This document shows, piece by piece, positions 53,090-62,486 of a stretch of DNA of 64,000 bases (its first letter is position 1; each line of letters begins with the position of its first letter). This DNA comes from Burkholderia territorii (GTDB lineage: Bacteria; Pseudomonadota; Gammaproteobacteria; Burkholderiales; Burkholderiaceae): contig NZ_CADFEJ010000012.1 in the NCBI RefSeq assembly GCF_902833055.1, positions 1 to 64,000 on the forward strand, given 5' to 3'. The notes below the pieces were generated by a model, which saw only the letters and a list, made by a program, of their open reading frames with translations, had not been told where the DNA came from and searched no databases. The translations under genes and the position numbers were made by a program.

Positions 53090-54124
53090 TCAATCCACCG
53101 GGCACGTCGCGAGCCGCCCCATCGCCTCCCCCGCGCCGCGCACGGCGCAGGTGGCGGGTTCGTCGGCGATCCGCGCGGCCAGGCCGGTCTCGTCGCGCAG
53201 CAGGCGTTCGAGGCCCGCGAGCAGCGCGCCGCCGCCCGTGAGCACGACGCCGCGATGCGCGATGTCGGTCAGGAGTTCGGCGGGCGCATTTTCCAGCACC
53301 GACTTCACCGCACCGATCACCTGCTTGAGCGGCGCGGCCAGCGCGTCCGCCACGTCGTGGTTGGTCAACTCGATCGAGCGCGGCAGGCCGTCCGCGACGC
53401 CGCGCCCGATCGCGCGCGTCGACGTGCGCGGCACGGCGCTGGTGGCCGAGCCGATCGTCGTCTTCACGCGCTCGGCGGTCTGCTCGCCGAGCAGCACGCC
53501 GTACAGGTTGCGCACGTGGTTGACGATCGCCGCGTCGAACTGGTTGCCGCCCACGCGGATCGCCTCGCGGTAGACGATGCCGCCCAGCGCGATCACCGCG
53601 ACTTCGGTCGTCCCGGCACCGATGTCGATCACCATCGAGCCGACCGGCTCGGTCACCGGCAGGCCCGCGCCGAGCCCGGCGGCGAGCGCTTCCTCGATCA
53701 GTTCGACCTCCGATACACCGGCCGCGAACGCGGCCTCGCGGATCGCGCGGCGCTCGACCGCCGTCGCATCCGACGGCACGCACAGCGTGACCTCGACGCG
53801 GCGGCCGAAACGCGAGCGCGTGCGCGACATGTCGATGAAGCGGCGAATCATCTGCTCGGCGGCGTGCGCATCGGCGATCACGCCGTGCCGCATGGGCCGC
53901 ACGGCCTCCAGATGCCCCGGCTCGCGGCCGAGCAGCGCCTTCGCGAGCTCGCCGACCGCTTCGAGGGTCGGCCGCGCGTCGGTCGCGCCGCCCTTGCGAA
54001 AGCAGACGACGGACGGCTGGTTCAGCACGACGCCCCGCTCGTGTGTGTAAATCCGCGTACTCGCCGTCCCAGGGTCGATCGCAACGGGTTGCGCAAACAA
54101 CTTTCCGAACAGCGGTGTCGACAT
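53090..54124 (-). CDS. MreB/Mbl-like actin-fold protein (divergent paralogue)
   Basis: A 344-residue bacterial actin homologue. The phosphate-1 loop is VAIDPGTASTRIYTHERGVV, the phosphate-2 region is MVIDIGAGTTEVAVIALGG, and the adenosine motif is GVVLTGGGALLAGLE. The usual phosphate-1 sequence of chromosomal MreB (AIDLGTANT) is changed here to AIDPGTAST, and mreC/mreD are not adjacent, so this is an accessory paralogue rather than the main cell-shape gene. Start ATG at 54124 has AGG upstream. Divergent from the patatin-barrel gene. Confidence 0.85.
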   Translation of the reverse strand: MSTPLFGKLFAQPVAIDPGTASTRIYTHERGVVLNQPSVVCFRKGGATDARPTLEAVGELAKALLGREPGHLEAVRPMRHGVIADAHAAEQMIRRFIDMSRTRSRFGRRVEVTLCVPSDATAVERRAIREAAFAAGVSEVELIEEALAAGLGAGLPVTEPVGSMVIDIGAGTTEVAVIALGGIVYREAIRVGGNQFDAAIVNHVRNLYGVLLGEQTAERVKTTIGSATSAVPRTSTRAIGRGVADGLPRSIELTNHDVADALAAPLKQVIGAVKSVLENAPAELLTDIAHRGVVLTGGGALLAGLERLLRDETGLAARIADEPATCAVRGAGEAMGRLATCPVD

Positions 54125-54394
54125 ATCAAGCCTTTTTTGAACAAACCGGCCGAAACGGCCAGACCGCGTCCCCGCGGCGTACTTTTCCCGCTCCATCACG
54201 GACTTAGCGGCAATTCGTTCCGGTACTTTAGACAATTCCCATGATTTTTTCGCGACGAAATTGCCGAATGCGCGTTCCGACGGCCCTGCGGCTACGTATC
54301 GGCCTCTCGCGCCGCGCTTGTAAAACACGGTAATCTCTCGGTCTTGCCTGCTCCCGGCAGGCGTCCGACGCCCGATCACGCCAGGTATTCCTCC

Positions 54395-56815
54395 ATGACA
54401 GCGACCGCTTTTCCCCGCTGGTTCGGGGTGCGCCGACTCGGCGCAACGCTCGTTGCGCTCTGGTGCTGCACCGTTGCCGCGCAGCCCCTGCCGGCCGCCG
54501 ACACCGCCGCCCGCGACGCAGCGACGGCCACGGCCGCCGCGCCGGCCGCCCCTGTCACGACGGCCGCCGCCCCCGCCGCCAGGCCCGCGCCATCCTGCAC
54601 CGCCGACGGCGGCCCGGCCGGGCGGCCGGCGATCGGCCTCGTGCTGTCCGGCGGCGGTGCGCGCGGATATGCGCACCTGGGCGTGCTGAAGGTGCTCGAG
54701 GAGAACCGCATCCCGATCGACTGCATCGCCGGCACCAGCATGGGCGCCGTGGTCGGCGGCCTGTACGCGAGCGGGATGGCCGCCGACGAGATGCAGAAGC
54801 AGCTGTCGGAGGTGAACCTGGCCGACATCGCGTTCGACGTGACCGATCGCGCGGACCTCCCGCAAAGCAGCCGCGAGGACGAGCGGCTCTACATCAACAG
54901 CCTGACGCTCGGCTTCGGCAAGAAAGGCGTGAAGGCGCCGGTCGGCCTCGTGCAGGGCAACCGGCTGCAGGCGCTGCTCGCGAACTGGACGGCCGCCGTG
55001 CCGACCAACCAGCCGTTCGACCAGTTGCCGATCCCGTATCGCGCGGTCGCGACCGACCTGCAGACCGGCCAGATGGTCGTGCTCGACCACGGCTCGCTGC
55101 CGCTCGCGATCCGCGCGAGCATGGCGATGCCCGGCCTGTTCGCGCCGGCCGAGATCAACGGTCGCGCGCTCGTCGACGGCGGGCTCGTCAGCAACCTGCC
55201 GGTCGACACCGCGCGGCAGATGGGCGCGAAGGTCGTGATCGCCGTCGACATCGGCTCGCCGCTGCGCCCGCTCGACGCGCTCGCGTCGCCGGCCGACGTG
55301 ATGCAGCAGATGGTCGGCATCCTGATCCGCCAGAACGTGACGTCGCAGCGCAAGCAGCTCGCCGCGCAGGACGTGCTGCTCACGCCCGACCTCGGCTCGC
55401 TCGCGTTCACCGATTTCCAGAACGCGAAGCAGGCGATCGCCGCCGGCGCGGCCGCCGCGACGGCGGCGCTGCCACGGCTGCGGCACTTCGCGCTCACGCC
55501 GGAACAGTACGCGGCCTACCGGTCCGCGCATGCGCAGCCGCTACCGCCGCCGATCCGCATCACGCGGGTCGAGATCAAGACGACCGGCGGCGTGCCCAAG
55601 CGCGTCGTCAGCGACGCGCTGCACGTGAGGCCGGGCGACATCTACGATCCGGCGACGGTCAGCCAGGACCTGCTCGGGTTGACGACCGGCGGCAATTTCG
55701 AGAGCGTGACGCAGCAGATCGTGAGCCACGGCGACGAGAACGTGCTCGAGATCGATGCGCGGGAGAAATACTGGGGGCCGAATTTCCTGCTGTTCGGCGT
55801 CGGGATGTCGAGCAGCTCGACCGACGAAGGCGGCTTCCGCCTGCACGTCGGCTATCGGCGGCCGTGGCTCACCGAATCGGGCCTCGAGTTCCGCGCGGAT
55901 ACGACGATCGGCAGCGACCTGCAGTCGGCGCGCGTCGAGTTGCGCCAGCCGTTGCCGGCCGCCTACGGCTTCTACATTTCGCCCTACGCGGAATATCAGC
56001 GTCGCTACGTGAACGTGTACGACGACAGCGGCGAGGTGAAGCTGAATCAGTACCTGATGCAGACGGCGCGCACCGGCCTCGACTTCGGCCTGCCGATCGC
56101 GCGGCTCGGCGACTTCCGGATGGGTATCGGCTACGCGACCGGGCATGGCTCGCCGAACTACAACCTGCCGTTCCCGTTCGACGACGGCAGCTCGACGCTG
56201 ATGTGGCCGAGCTTCACGTCGCAGGCGCTGACCGCGCGCGCGCGGCTCGTCATCGATCAGCTCGACGATCCGATGTTCCCGAGGCGCGGCTATTACGGCG
56301 AATTCCGTGTCGAGCGGTCGCTGTGGTCGCATAACAGCGAGTCCGCCGAGAATCTCACCGATGTGTCCAACAGGCCCTACACCGAGCTCTACGGCAAGGC
56401 GATGATCGCGCAACAGTTCGGCCGGCACAGCGTCAGTGCGACGATCGAAGGCGGCAAGAGCATCGGCGGCACCAACCTGATCAACGCGTTCAACTTCACG
56501 CTCGGCGGATTCCAGCATCTCGCCGCGTATGCGGCCGACCAGCTGACCGGCAACGAACTCGCGTACGGCAACGTGACGTACATGAACCAGCTGATGACGT
56601 TCAACGCGTCGCCGATCAAGGCGCTGTCGATCGGCGCCAGCGCGGAACTCGGCAACGTGTGGTCGAGCGGCGTGAACGTCGGCGGCGGCACGCTCAAGCA
56701 GAGCTATACGTTCTTCACGAGCCTGTCGACGGCATTCGGTCCGCTGTACATGGGTGTCGCGCTTGCGCCGGGCGGCCGGCGCAACATCTACCTGCAGCTC
56801 GGCCGCACGTATTGA
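54395..56815 (+). CDS. Patatin-like phospholipase with POTRA and outer-membrane barrel (type Vd)
   Basis: An 806-residue PlpD-type protein: signal peptide (about 1-29), Ala/Pro-rich linker, a patatin domain (about 78-290) with oxyanion hole G86-GGARG, catalytic S115 in GTSMG and D261 in ALVDGG, a POTRA domain (about 345-425), and a C-terminal 16-strand Omp85-like barrel ending in an aromatic residue (Tyr). The lipase is carried to the surface by its own barrel (type Vd secretion). ATG at 54395 starts the signal peptide. Unlike PlpD of Pseudomonas there is a long Ala-rich linker before the patatin domain. Confidence 0.92.
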   Translation: MTATAFPRWFGVRRLGATLVALWCCTVAAQPLPAADTAARDAATATAAAPAAPVTTAAAPAARPAPSCTADGGPAGRPAIGLVLSGGGARGYAHLGVLKVLEENRIPIDCIAGTSMGAVVGGLYASGMAADEMQKQLSEVNLADIAFDVTDRADLPQSSREDERLYINSLTLGFGKKGVKAPVGLVQGNRLQALLANWTAAVPTNQPFDQLPIPYRAVATDLQTGQMVVLDHGSLPLAIRASMAMPGLFAPAEINGRALVDGGLVSNLPVDTARQMGAKVVIAVDIGSPLRPLDALASPADVMQQMVGILIRQNVTSQRKQLAAQDVLLTPDLGSLAFTDFQNAKQAIAAGAAAATAALPRLRHFALTPEQYAAYRSAHAQPLPPPIRITRVEIKTTGGVPKRVVSDALHVRPGDIYDPATVSQDLLGLTTGGNFESVTQQIVSHGDENVLEIDAREKYWGPNFLLFGVGMSSSSTDEGGFRLHVGYRRPWLTESGLEFRADTTIGSDLQSARVELRQPLPAAYGFYISPYAEYQRRYVNVYDDSGEVKLNQYLMQTARTGLDFGLPIARLGDFRMGIGYATGHGSPNYNLPFPFDDGSSTLMWPSFTSQALTARARLVIDQLDDPMFPRRGYYGEFRVERSLWSHNSESAENLTDVSNRPYTELYGKAMIAQQFGRHSVSATIEGGKSIGGTNLINAFNFTLGGFQHLAAYAADQLTGNELAYGNVTYMNQLMTFNASPIKALSIGASAELGNVWSSGVNVGGGTLKQSYTFFTSLSTAFGPLYMGVALAPGGRRNIYLQLGRTY

Positions 56816-56821
56816 CGGCGC

Positions 56822-57952
56822 TCAGATCGGCCAGCTGATCTCGAAGCGCGCGCCGCCGAGTTCGGCCGGATCGACCACCGCGATCCGGCCGTTGTGCGCG
56901 TGGAGCACCTGCCGCGTGATCGCGAGCCCGAGCCCGTAGCCGCCGGTGCGGCGGTCCAGGCGCACGAACGCGTCGAAGATGCGTTCGCGCTCGCTCTCCG
57001 GCACGCCCGGGCCGTCGTCCTCGACGTAGATCGCGATGTTGCCGTGCTCGATCGCGAGCCCGACGACGATCCGCGACGCCGCGTATTTGCTCGCATTGCG
57101 CAGCAGGTTGCGCATCGCGTACGACATCAGCCGCCGGTCCATCTTCACGCGCAGATCCGACGCGATCGCGATGCGCGACTCGATCGCGCGCTCCGGATAC
57201 AGCAGTTGCGCGTCGCTGATCTGGTGCTCGAACCACGCGACCGGCGCGGTCAATTCGAGGTTCGACTGCAGCGAGCTGTATTCGAGCCGCGCGTACGTGA
57301 GGCTCATGTCGATCAGTTCCTCGAGCTCCGTCACGTCCTGCGCGATGCTCTCCAGCGCACCGTGGTATTCGGCGGCGGAGCCCGGTTCGCGCAGCATTTC
57401 GAGCGCGAAGCGCACGCGCGCGAGCGGCGTGCGCAGCTCGTGCGAGATGCCGTTCGTCAGGTCGCGCTGCGCGGCGATCAGACGCTCCATGCGCATCGCG
57501 AGCGCGTTCAGCGTGCGCGCAAGCGGGCCGATGATCACGCTGTGCGATTCGCGCGCGCGCGTGTTGAAGCGCCCGCCGGTGAAGTCGATCGCGCGTTCGC
57601 GCACCATCACGAGATCCGACCAGACCGGCCGCATCCATCGGTACGCGGCGAGCGCGGGCGCGGCGAACACGAACGCGAGCACGATCCAGATGTCGCCCGG
57701 CAGCGCATCGAACGCATGCCACACGACTTGCGGCGACAGCACCACGCACAGCGCGAGCGCCGGCACGAGCGCCGTCAGCAAGACGAGGCCGAGCAGGTGC
57801 AGGTAAGTGCGCACGTACAGGCGCGACCAGCTCGGAATGCGGTCGGCGCGCGTGTCGGTCCACGCGCGCCGGAAATGCAGCCAGCGCCATTTGACGTAGC
57901 GCAGCGTGGAAAGCGGCGGTGCATCGGGGTGCGAACGGGTGTGTCGGATCAT
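56822..57952 (-). CDS. Sensor histidine kinase (RstB-like)
   Basis: A 376-residue kinase with two membrane segments (about 50-72 and 87-105) and only a very short periplasmic part, a HAMP-like linker, phosphoacceptor H171 (GISHELRTPLAR), and ATP-site motifs NLLRNASKYA, VEDDGPGVPE and GYGLGLAITRQVL. The short sensor suggests it detects a signal in or near the membrane. It follows its response regulator on the same strand, 64 bp downstream of it. Confidence 0.9.
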   Translation of the reverse strand: MIRHTRSHPDAPPLSTLRYVKWRWLHFRRAWTDTRADRIPSWSRLYVRTYLHLLGLVLLTALVPALALCVVLSPQVVWHAFDALPGDIWIVLAFVFAAPALAAYRWMRPVWSDLVMVRERAIDFTGGRFNTRARESHSVIIGPLARTLNALAMRMERLIAAQRDLTNGISHELRTPLARVRFALEMLREPGSAAEYHGALESIAQDVTELEELIDMSLTYARLEYSSLQSNLELTAPVAWFEHQISDAQLLYPERAIESRIAIASDLRVKMDRRLMSYAMRNLLRNASKYAASRIVVGLAIEHGNIAIYVEDDGPGVPESERERIFDAFVRLDRRTGGYGLGLAITRQVLHAHNGRIAVVDPAELGGARFEISWPI

Positions 57953-58016
57953 CGGGGCTTCCGGCTATCGTGCGATGCGCGGCGGCGCCGGCCGGCGGCA
58001 TTGCGCCGGGCCGGCG

Positions 58017-58727
58017 TCATTCCCACGCATGCTTGCTGAACTGGTAACCCTTGCTGCGGATCGTCTTGATCCGCTGCGGGTTGCCCGCATCGTCGTGGAG
58101 CTTGCGGCGCAGCTTCGAGATGCGCCCGTCGATCGTGCGATCGAGCCCGTCGAACTCGACGCCGCGCAGTTGCAGCATCAGATCGTCGCGACTGACCACT
58201 TCCCCCGCATGGCATACCAGCACCCAGAGCAGGTCGAACTCCGCCGACGTGAGGTCGGGCGAGTCGCCGCCCGGCAGCACGACCGAGCGGTCGGTGCGGT
58301 CGATCGAGAACTGGCCGAACGTGTAGCGCTCCGGCTGCGGCGCGGCACCGTCGGCCGTGCGCACGGGAACGCGGCGCAGTTGCGCCTTGATCCGCGCGAG
58401 CAGGATGCGCGGCTCGACCGGCTTGTGCACGTAGTCGTCGGCGCCGAATTCCAGGCCCAGCAGTTCGTCGAACGGCTCGTCTCGCGCCGTCACCATGATG
58501 ATCACGCCGTCATACTGCTTGCGCGCCTCGCGGCAGATCTCGAAACCGTCCTTGCCCGGCAGGTTCACGTCGAGAATGACGAGATCCGGGCGCGTGGACA
58601 GGATCGCCGGCACGGCGGCGTCACCGTGCAGCACAGTGTCGACTTCGTAGTCGTTCTTGCGCAGGTAGCCGGCGATCAGCGTGGACAAGCGGGTGTCGTC
58701 TTCGACGAGCAGGATGCGAAAAGACAT
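58017..58727 (-). CDS. OmpR-family response regulator (RstA-like)
   Basis: A 236-residue response regulator with acidic E9-D10-D11, phosphoacceptor D53 (LVILDVNLP), K in VHKPVEPR, and an OmpR-type winged helix (about 135-232, including FDLLWVLVCHAGEVVSRDDL). ATG at 58727 is used; an in-frame ATG at 58745 would add six residues. First gene of the operon with the kinase, divergent from glutaminase, so glsA regulation by this system is possible. Confidence 0.9.
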   Translation of the reverse strand: MSFRILLVEDDTRLSTLIAGYLRKNDYEVDTVLHGDAAVPAILSTRPDLVILDVNLPGKDGFEICREARKQYDGVIIMVTARDEPFDELLGLEFGADDYVHKPVEPRILLARIKAQLRRVPVRTADGAAPQPERYTFGQFSIDRTDRSVVLPGGDSPDLTSAEFDLLWVLVCHAGEVVSRDDLMLQLRGVEFDGLDRTIDGRISKLRRKLHDDAGNPQRIKTIRSKGYQFSKHAWE

Positions 58728-58950
58728 GGGCAACGGTCGGATCATACGGGGAGACCGCGGCGGCACCGGGCATGCACCGGCTGCCGGCCATCGGCCGAAA
58801 CGTACCGCATGATACTGCGCCCGCCGATTGCCTGTTTGAAGATCGGGAAAATAAGGGTGCGATGGCAGCCGCGCTTGACGAATCGGCGCCGAAACGGTTC
58901 CATACGGGCTCTCTGAAAACCGGGCCGCGCCCCGCCCTGCCTCGCACACG

Positions 58951-59865
58951 ATGAACTATCAGCCGATCCTCGAACGCATCCATGCCGAACTCGCCCCCTG
59001 GATCGGCCAGGGACGTGTTGCCGACTACATTCCCGAGCTCGCCAAGGTGCCCGCCGACAAGTTCGGCATGGCCGTCGTGACGCTGGACGGAAACGTTTAC
59101 ACGGTCGGCGACGCGCGCGAGCGTTTCTCGATCCAGAGCATCTCGAAGCTGTTCGCGTGCACGCTCGCATTCCAGCTGCTCGGCGATGCGCTGTGGGAAC
59201 GGGTCGGACGCGAGCCGTCCGGTACCGCGTTCAATTCGCTCGTTCAGCTCGAAAGCGAGCGCGGCAAGCCGCGCAACCCGTTCATCAACGCCGGCGCGCT
59301 GGTCGTCACCGACGTGCTGTGCCGCCGTTTCGTGAAAGCCGAGACGGCGCTCGTCGAATTCGTGCGGCGGCTGATCGGCGCGACCGACCTCGACTACGAT
59401 TCGCGCGTTGCGCTGTCGGAGCTGCAACATGCGGAGCGCAACCGCGCGATGGCGCATTTCATGGCGAGCTTCGGCAACATGCAGATGCCGCCCGACACGG
59501 TGGTCGAAGCGTATTGCCGCCAGTGTGCGATCACGATGAACTGCGTCGAGCTTGCGCAAGCGGCGCTGTTTCTCGCGAACGGCGGCGTCGCGCCCGTCAC
59601 CGGCGAGCGGATCGTCGACGCGAGTTCGGCAAAGCGGCTGTCGGCGCTGATGTTGACCTGCGGGACGTATGACGCGGCAGGCGACTTCGTCTATCGCGTG
59701 GGCTTGCCGGCCAAGAGCGGCGTCGGCGGCGGGATCGTCGCGGTGCTGCCGGGCGATATGGCCGTGTGCGTGTGGGCTCCGGGGCTCGATGCGAATGGGA
59801 ATTCGTTGGCGGGGACGAGGGCTTTGGAATGGTTGACTACGTATTCCGGGCGGTCGATTTTCTGA
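58951..59865 (+). CDS. glsA: Glutaminase (beta-lactamase-like fold)
   Basis: A 304-residue glutaminase that deamidates glutamine to glutamate. The Ser-x-x-Lys catalytic pair is S63/K66 (SIQSISKLF), with the block NPFINAGALVVTD, and the C-terminus is LEWLTTYSGRSIF. Length is normal for bacterial GlsA. It may also assist acid resistance. A second, diverged copy of its last codons lies 3.86 kb downstream, on the far side of the island, so this gene marks the insertion site. Confidence 0.95.
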   Translation: MNYQPILERIHAELAPWIGQGRVADYIPELAKVPADKFGMAVVTLDGNVYTVGDARERFSIQSISKLFACTLAFQLLGDALWERVGREPSGTAFNSLVQLESERGKPRNPFINAGALVVTDVLCRRFVKAETALVEFVRRLIGATDLDYDSRVALSELQHAERNRAMAHFMASFGNMQMPPDTVVEAYCRQCAITMNCVELAQAALFLANGGVAPVTGERIVDASSAKRLSALMLTCGTYDAAGDFVYRVGLPAKSGVGGGIVAVLPGDMAVCVWAPGLDANGNSLAGTRALEWLTTYSGRSIF

Positions 59866-60647
59866 TGCGTTGAAGTTTGGTGTGGCTCGTCTGGCTCAGC
59901 GGCGGCGGGTTCATATGGGCGTGCACAGGCGTGCGCAATGGGGAAATGGTTTATCGGTAATCGGCAGCAAGCGACCCATTGCAGCCGGTCGACTCAGGCG
60001 GACATAGCCGATCGCGTTTAAGGTGAAACGAATGTCTGTTCAGTCACCTGCTGCGCAGCAGCCGTGTCCAGAAAATGGTGGTCGTCTGGACACCTCGTTG
60101 CGCCCCATTTTGACATCACCGAAGCCACCGACGAGTGTTAATATACCCGTCAATTTTCCAGTGTTTTGATCGCGTCAACGAATCGACGCATCGGGTACGC
60201 TAGCGCATCGAACGATGACCAGCACCTAGATTTGCAGCCCGACGCGCTCGAGAAGGCCGGGTATGCGGCGATCTGCGAGGACACTGCCACCGGTAAGAGT
60301 GCGGCCAGCCCGGAGCTAGAGCGATGCCGGAAGGCACCGCACACTTGGAGATACCCTTGCGGCAATCGGATCGACTTGGCCTCAGTTTGTGCGACTTCGT
60401 GCAGATCGTCATCGACCCGAGCAGCAACGTGTGGGCTTTAATAGCTTGACGGCAAAGATCGAGACAGGCAGCGCAGCAGGCAAGTTGGTTTTCCATGTAT
60501 TCGCGGCGCTGGCATTCAGGTAGCCAATGTAGCTCGTCGTTATGGCGTATCTGGAACAAACTTGTATAAGTACGTGGGCGTCAGCGCTCCAGGGTAATGA
60601 GGACACAGGATGCCCACAAAAAAAACCTGCACGGCTCAGGTGGGGGA
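59866..60647. other. Island left end with recombination-type sequences
   Basis: Low-GC spacer that starts at the 3' end of glsA. It holds a 14-bp perfect palindrome CTGCTGCGCAGCAG (60048-60061), an inverted repeat TGTCCAGA/TCTGGACA (60065-60092) and the resolvase remnant. Just before the sce7726 start, CCCAC (60613-60617) and CCTG (60626-60629) can pair with CAGGTGGG (60637-60644), which would cover a ribosome binding site. Confidence 0.5.
60166..60450 (+). pseudogene. Decayed serine recombinase (resolvase)
   Basis: The first frame reads RRIGYASASNDDQHLDLQPD, then ALEKAGYAAICEDTATGKSA and PELERCRKA, the N-terminus of Tn3-type resolvases (typical YARVSTDDQ). After RKA the homology continues in another frame (LEIPLRQSDRLGLSLCDFVQ), matching the VWRLDRLGRSL region, then stops near 60450. 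So there is a frameshift and the catalytic domain end and DNA-binding domain are missing. The gene cannot be functional. Confidence 0.75.
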
Positions 60648-61538
60648 ATGAAGACCTACAGCACAGCGCAACTTTCCGCTCTGACTCGGCTGTTTTCCGC
60701 TGCCGTTTTCCGTGAAATGGCGAAGAATGGCCGGTCCGGATTGTTTCGTCGACTGCTCGGGCAGACCGATCTGATCGAGCATGTTGGTCCGTACGCCACT
60801 GTCGGCGACACCTTCGATTCCGCATTCGATATTTTGAAAATCGCGGGTCACCGCGACGAATACATCTATCGAGCGGCGATCAGTCAGAAAGTGTTGATGG
60901 GGACACATTCGCTCCGCACCGCCTCCATGCTCAATGAATTTCGTGTCGGCAACTGCAAGGCTGATCTCGTCATCTTGAATGGCACCGCGACTGTCTATGA
61001 GATCAAGTCGGAGCGGGATTCGCTTGCGCGGCTTGTGAACCAGGTCGGAAACTATAAGCGAGTTTTCGCTAAAGTAAATGTAATCGCGAGCGAAAGCCAT
61101 ATCGAAGGCATCTTGGACACGATTCCGGACGATGTTGGGGTGATGTGCCTTTCCAAGCGCTACCGGATCGCGCTGGTGCGCGAAGCCGTAGACTGTCCAG
61201 CGCGAATCTGTCCGGTGACTGTATTCGAGTCGTTGCGCATGGCCGAGGGCATCTCAATCTTGCAGGCACTAGGTGTAACAGTACCGGAGGTTCCCAATAC
61301 GCAGAAGCACGCCGTGATGCGTGACCTCTTTGCCAAGCTTGACCCGGTTGCGCTACATGTCGAGATGGTCCGGACGCTCAAGCGGACGCGCGATCTTGCA
61401 CCCCTCGGCGACCTTGTCGATAGTTTGCCTCGGTCTTTGCAGGCTGCGGCGTTGTCGGTATCCGTGCGCCGTTCTGATCATTCGAGACTGATTGAGGCAA
61501 TAGCGACTCCGCTGCTCGCGGCCATGACTTGGAGCTGA
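60648..61538 (+). CDS. sce7726-family protein (PD-(D/E)XK nuclease-like)
   Basis: A 296-residue soluble protein of the sce7726 family, known only as a partner of sce7725. The middle part contains a PD-(D/E)XK-like core: E97 (LNEFRVG), D106 (KADLVIL) and E118-I-K120 (TVYEIKSERD), so a nuclease activity is likely. Upstream is an N-terminal helical domain. The start is uncertain: ATG at 60648 follows GGTGGGGG closely; ATG at 60597 would add 17 residues with AGGG upstream. The gene is 7 bp from sce7725. A/T-rich codon use sets it apart from the chromosome. Confidence 0.8.
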   Translation: MKTYSTAQLSALTRLFSAAVFREMAKNGRSGLFRRLLGQTDLIEHVGPYATVGDTFDSAFDILKIAGHRDEYIYRAAISQKVLMGTHSLRTASMLNEFRVGNCKADLVILNGTATVYEIKSERDSLARLVNQVGNYKRVFAKVNVIASESHIEGILDTIPDDVGVMCLSKRYRIALVREAVDCPARICPVTVFESLRMAEGISILQALGVTVPEVPNTQKHAVMRDLFAKLDPVALHVEMVRTLKRTRDLAPLGDLVDSLPRSLQAAALSVSVRRSDHSRLIEAIATPLLAAMTWS

Positions 61539-61545
61539 TCGACGT

Positions 61546-62481
61546 ATGTACCATCCCTATTTCCGCGGAAAACAATTCGAGCTAATCACGATCCGCGAGA
61601 TGGCGAAGTTGCTCGCCCACAAGAACTTCGTACCTGTGATTGAACCAGTACGCGAGTCGCTCGGCGGCCTTAAGAGGACCTTGAGTGTGTTATGCGACGT
61701 CGGTGGACGCGCAACTATTATCGTGAACCCCTATCACGGCGACCATCAGGAAAACGGAGCGAGCATCACCGGCCTCTTACAAGAAGACTTTAGGGGCGTT
61801 AACAATATTTGTGCCGGCATTCTGCTGCGCAGTGACATGACGGTCGACGAGGTAATGCGCTGCTATGACCAACATGCCGATCATCACCCTGTTCTAATTC
61901 ACGCGGGATTCACTGAACCCAAGGCGTTGGCGGCCGCACTGGAGGACGGCATGTCCGGTCTCACCAACGTCTTCATCGAAGATCATGCCAAACTGCTCTA
62001 TCGGAAACATTTCGATAAAAGCACACGCATTCTCGTGCGGGACGGATTTAAGCGGTTGCGCAATGCCGATTATCCGGAGATGGAAGAGTTCTCTGATCTC
62101 CACGTTACCTATGGCGACCTCGGCATGGCGGGCTTTGGCGATTTTCTGATCGTCGGCGACGTCTACAGCGAGGGCGGAGGTCCAGCCTATGCCGTAGCAA
62201 TCCACCTAACCTTCATTAATCCTGAGAAGGACGATGTAATGTACATCTATCACTTCGTCTCGGACACGAAGGACACGCCGACTGACCCTGCCGGCAAGTT
62301 CGCTCAGGCTTTGACGAAGTTGATAGCGAAATTGGACAGCGGAACCTCCCATATCCTTGAGACCGACGCGATCAAGGAGTTCCGTGACTTCCACGCTAAG
62401 GGGCATTTCCCCGGTCTTGGCTACGTCAAAAAACTCTCGATGAAGCATCACATCGAGACGCTTGCCGACTATCTTGACTGA
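61546..62481 (+). CDS. sce7725-family protein
   Basis: A 311-residue soluble protein of the sce7725 family. It starts with MYHPYFRGKQFELITIREMA, the family's characteristic N-terminus, and has alternating strand/helix pattern compatible with a TIM-barrel-like fold (VPVIEPVRE, ILVRDGFKRL, GFGDFLIVGDVYSEGGGPAY). No catalytic motif is known. The family occurs next to sce7726 and is thought of as a two-gene module of unknown function. A ribosome binding site (GGAG) sits inside the end of sce7726. It is followed by the RES gene after 5 bp. Confidence 0.8.
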   Translation: MYHPYFRGKQFELITIREMAKLLAHKNFVPVIEPVRESLGGLKRTLSVLCDVGGRATIIVNPYHGDHQENGASITGLLQEDFRGVNNICAGILLRSDMTVDEVMRCYDQHADHHPVLIHAGFTEPKALAAALEDGMSGLTNVFIEDHAKLLYRKHFDKSTRILVRDGFKRLRNADYPEMEEFSDLHVTYGDLGMAGFGDFLIVGDVYSEGGGPAYAVAIHLTFINPEKDDVMYIYHFVSDTKDTPTDPAGKFAQALTKLIAKLDSGTSHILETDAIKEFRDFHAKGHFPGLGYVKKLSMKHHIETLADYLD

Positions 62482-62486
62482 GCCAC

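Noticed and set aside
60048..60092. Insertion-sequence ends
   Set aside because: The palindrome and inverted repeat are suggestive, but no transposase, matching distal end or target duplication is visible.
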